Assembly: GCA_029204225.1 (NCBI GenBank)
Contig: CM055103.1
Location: forward strand, 52,107,145-52,171,144
Direction: 5' to 3'
DNA length: 64,000 nt
DNA from: Diphasiastrum complanatum
Lineage: Eukaryota; Streptophyta; Lycopodiopsida; Lycopodiales; Lycopodiaceae
Positions within the stretch are counted from its first letter, which is position 1; every line of letters starts with the position of its first letter. This document shows positions 60,782-64,000 of this stretch, one piece after another. Below the pieces are notes generated by a model. The model saw only the letters and a program-made list of their open reading frames with translations. It ran no database searches and was not told the origin of the DNA. Made by a program: the position numbers and the translations under genes.

Positions 60782-62664
60782 TCCATTAAGGGGGGGTGTT
60801 AAATTTATTTCCTCTACTCTCCTAAATCCCATTTTAATCTGCCTCCATTCATGTTGCATATTTACTCATGTTGTCACGCAATCTGCATATTTACATGTAA
60901 GTTCTCACAGGCGAAGAAAAGGCAAAAAATGTGACACTGTGTGTTTACACGTGATTTGTGACAGGCGAAAAAGGCGACACTGCCTCACAAAATGCCGAAG
61001 GTGCCCTAGGAAAAGTTAAGGCACCCTGTAAATCAGTCCTAAGGCATTTCATCAGAGTGTCTCATTTTTTGCATCTTGGGCCAATGGTCGTTTCAGCGAA
61101 AGCTGATGTTGTGGCCTTCTCACGCCCATCCCATGCAACTGTGCAATCAGATTTGACAACGACTGCGGCCACCCACGATCTCCTATAGATAGCACATCCA
61201 CTTTGTACTTTCTTCATCTGCACACCTGCAAAATTATGTATATAGTTTGTATACCATCTGCATAATGACAAGCAAACAGTGTGTGAAAATTTGGCATCAG
61301 AAACTAATGAGAGATAGACGAAGTAGATGCCTTGTGCATTGATTCTTTACTGCCAGTCGTAAGGTTTCATTCCTTCACAGATTGGATTAGCTTTGTAGAA
61401 CACGTGGTTTTGCCCGCTATTGTCTTGTGCTCTACCGCATTATTGACATGTATATTTGATATACTTAATCTGATAACAGTTCTTTGTTCTGCCTTCAAAT
61501 TTGTGTCAATATTGCTATGCTTATCATTATTCATTCTGTCTGACTTTTCTAGTTGCTCAATTTGGTAGTCGGTTTTAGCACAACTAATGTTTAGTCTTGT
61601 CTTTCGCGAATTGTTCGCGACTGATTATCAGTCAAGAGCTCTGTCTAGCTCTTCGCGAATTATTTGCGACAGATAATTTGTCTAGCTGTTTGCGACAAAT
61701 TATTCTTCTGGTGTTTTATTAAAGTTTGGCTTCACAATCAAGAACGACCGTGATTTTCATCACTACCGTTTTGATCGTTCTGATAGGCGTAGTCATGCTT
61801 AGGGAGAGAGTCGTATAACTCATTTCGCTGCGCACGAACACATTCTGTTCGAGTTTCGTTTCTCGTTCGTGTTCATCTTTCTTTCGAGCTATTTTAGTTT
61901 CTCACACACTCTTATTCTCTCTCTCCCAATAGAGTCTTTCTTTCGAGCTATTTTTGTTTATCACACACTCTTATTCTCTCTCTCCCAATAGACTGAGCAA
62001 GGAGGTAAACAACATATAAAAGGCCCTGCAACCTTGGCTATTTCTACGAAATGTAGAACACTCATGGAATATTGACTATCTGTTTTTGCCAGGGATGAGG
62101 GGCATCACGCTGATGGAATGGGACAAACCATGGAAACTGAGAGAGTTGTTTAAGTTCTGGCAAGAGCTGGACTTAAAATCGCAGGCAGTACTGGGAGGGG
62201 CTTTCCTACAAGGCCACATGAACATCAAAGAATCGGATGGGATAGAAATAGTAGTAGGGAATTCTTTATTTTTTTGCGTTACAATATATATACGAAACAG
62301 AAAGTTTTTTAGCATTGCGTAATAACCTACACTATCAGATGATTCACAAGTAGGCAAAATTTAAAGCCTGGACCACAGGGTCTTGTACAAAATTTGATAT
62401 TGTGCATTATGTGAATATATCCTATCCGATATTATGGCAGTTATATTGCGGTTGGGAAGAGCAAATAACTGACAAGGCCACTACGAATTTCAACACTTAT
62501 GGCATGCTGGAGTTTCGTAATTTTGTCACTGTGGCTATGCAACATGTACAAGAATTGTCCATTAATAGACAATATACACTTTTGACAACTGAATGGCTGA
62601 CTAAAGTGATGCTGACAAACTTGACTCCAAGACTGGTATTTGGAGTTATAGATGCTAACCATCG
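60782..62664. other. Unassigned segment between the Gypsy LTR and the duplicated gene flank
   Basis: ATTAAGGGGGGG at about 60786-60797 followed by TGTTAAATTT looks like a Copia-type PPT plus LTR start, but there is no coding sequence before it. The rest is non-coding, with palindromic TTCGCGAA-type words at 61600-61700. Two short frames (62086-62322 and 62402-62671) are not recognised. It has no counterpart in the left duplication copy. Confidence 0.35.
61876..61993 (+). repeat. 59-bp tandem repeat, two units
   Basis: Both units start TCTTTCTTTCGAGCTATTTT and end CTCTCTCCCAATAGA. They start at 61876 and 61935 and differ at a few positions. Confidence 0.9.
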
Positions 62665-63988
62665 ATGGTAATTATGTCACTACTTTGACTCCAATTGGAG
62701 TGGAGACGTCAATTATATAAAGTCGATTGATGGGTGTATATGCTTTCACTATGGTTTGAAGTAATATAACGTTGTATAGCACCAACTAGAGATAAGTTGC
62801 TATATAGTCAACAGAAGCACGGATAAGATATATGAGTAGAAAATCGGGAATCAGATAAAGTGATTTTATGCTTTATGACGATAGTAGATGTTACATGTTT
62901 CCCTATAGGAACAAAGGTTTCGACAGGCGTATTGGACACAAGTATCATTGTGTCATGGAATTAGTCAACAATGAGTTTCATTCAACCAGAGAATTGATTG
63001 CAGATCATCTGATGACAAAGACACTTAGTATATTCAGATTTTTACTTCTCAATAAAGTGAAAAGAATAAATTCGTCAAATAACAATTGAATTGAGAGAGG
63101 GATAGTGAAAGCTAGTCGATTCCAACTTTTTAGCGACCTGTTAGTGTCACTAGTGGATGTAGTTGAGCATATGGCCTGTTATTATTGTCACTAGTGGATG
63201 TTGTTTAGCATATGAAGCCCATTCTTGATCTTCTTGATACTTAAAGTTTGATGGATTAAGCAAAATAAATGTGAAACAATGCATTTCAATACAGTGTATT
63301 TTGCTAACTATTCTTTATGTGGTCGTGAGCAGAGTTCTTGCATTCGTGTAAGTAATTGCTTCGTTTTTTGATAGGTAAAATTTCTGTGTTACTTTAGTTC
63401 CATCAATAACCTCTAGAGGCGGGATGTAATCACCAAAATTTTAATGGGAAATTAAATACCTTCTGTGGCGACTAGAGGTTGTTTGGTGTGCTGTAGTAAC
63501 ACTTAATCTTGTTGGCTGTGTATGTGGCGTGTTGATCAGGTTAGTCTTTCTAAATTATAATTGCCTTATAGAAGATGGGGTACATCAGATGATGACGCTA
63601 GTTTTACAATATACTCCTCTTTCACATGGTTTAGTGTAATCTCATGATTTATTAGTTGCCTTGCTTTCCTTGCAAAACTGAAGATGAATGCCAACAGCCC
63701 ATATGAACGGAGTCTGAATTAGGCCTTTCTATAAATAGTCAAGGAAGCTGTTAAAAACATGAATGATGACAAGTTAAAGGTAATATGGAAAATTCGTCGT
63801 GGCCATCCTCGTTAAGCTATAGCAATATATACATGCTCCAGCTTTACTTAGGAGACTTGCTAAGGGGTGCAATCGTTGTAGAATGCAATTCAGAGCAACT
63901 CACTTCATATAAATTTCTATCCGTCCACAGATACATATTGCAAATTTACTAATTCGACCACTTATTTTGATCATGGGAAAACTCCAGG
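62665..63988. other. Duplicated downstream flank of the dioxygenase gene
   Basis: It matches 6728-8051 with five substitutions by hand count. It includes the Copia RNase H relic at 62868-63089 and the 42-bp-period direct repeat. No host gene is present. Confidence 0.9.
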
Positions 63989-64000
63989 TCAACTGACTAG
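63989..64000 (-). CDS. Last codons of a second dioxygenase copy (cut by window edge)
   Basis: On the minus strand the final 12 bases read Leu-Val-Ser-stop, identical to the end of the gene at 8052. Since the homology is unbroken up to the edge, a second dioxygenase copy very probably lies just beyond position 64000. Whether it is intact cannot be seen. Confidence 0.75.
   Translation of the reverse strand, partial: LVS

Larger units (their letters stand above)
56551..64000 (+). repeat. Large direct duplication, right copy
   Basis: This is the counterpart of 1-8063. It carries the same Gypsy integrase and third ORF, then the same non-coding flank of the dioxygenase gene. It stops at the window edge just after the last codons of that gene. 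It lacks 1771 bp of the Gypsy third ORF, with a junction at 59652/59653 and one base of microhomology. It keeps the element's 3' end and LTR, which the left copy has lost. Confidence 0.9.

Overview
This window is nuclear DNA of a land plant and is almost entirely transposable elements. The evidence is one plant-type 2-oxoglutarate/Fe(II) dioxygenase gene with a canonical GT-AG intron, Gypsy and Copia LTR retrotransposons with plant-style primer-binding sites (TGGTATCAGAGC, initiator-Met tRNA type), very long (CT)n arrays and a short AAACCCTAA-type telomere-like tract. The density of decayed, nested elements suggests a large genome (a fern or other seedless plant would fit), but the sequence alone does not fix the species.

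Layout. 1-5011: left-truncated Gypsy element (family A, copy 1) with integrase followed by a long third reading frame. 5012-6727: patchwork holding an antisense Copia gag, PBS and probable LTR. 6728-8051: 3' flank of the host gene, including a Copia RNase H relic. 8052-9268 (minus): dioxygenase gene, the only convincing host gene. 9500-14900: mostly non-coding, with decayed PBS sites, a 33-bp tandem repeat, a large compound microsatellite and an antisense Copia integrase relic. 14937-22577: a Copia 5' half (gag, protease, part of integrase) joined in frame to a Gypsy reverse transcriptase, RNase H, integrase and third ORF (family B). 22833-28693 (minus): a complete, apparently intact Copia element with indistinguishable 653-bp LTRs, a 1316-codon gag-pol and a perfect 5-bp target duplication. 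28694-35500: microsatellites, a broken Copia gag-pol (30470-32830) and a weak transposase-like fragment. 35737-36891: a 1.15-kb non-autonomous element with long terminal inverted repeats. 36892-45900: AT-rich relics, including possible Helitron-like pieces and Copia fragments. 45900-53999 (minus): Gypsy family C with gag carrying four zinc knuckles, pol and a third ORF. 54001-60781 (plus): Gypsy family A, copy 2, ending in a PPT and LTR. 62665-64000: second copy of the dioxygenase 3' flank.

Two large-scale facts stand out. First, 1-8063 and 56551-64000 are copies of one another in the same orientation and order, so the window spans about one unit of a ~56-kb tandem duplication (or an assembly duplication). 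The right edge stops inside the last codons of a second dioxygenase copy. Second, three different Gypsy families here all carry a reading frame downstream of integrase, in the position where env lies in retroviruses. These frames share a recognisable N-terminal domain, a Pro/Thr-rich linker and coiled-coil segments, with no obvious membrane segment. This recurrent third ORF is the best candidate for an undescribed system in the window.

Most coding relics carry stops that look like TGG to TAG or CGA/CAG to stop changes, as expected from decay of methylated cytosines. Only the nested Copia at 22833-28693 looks capable of present-day activity.
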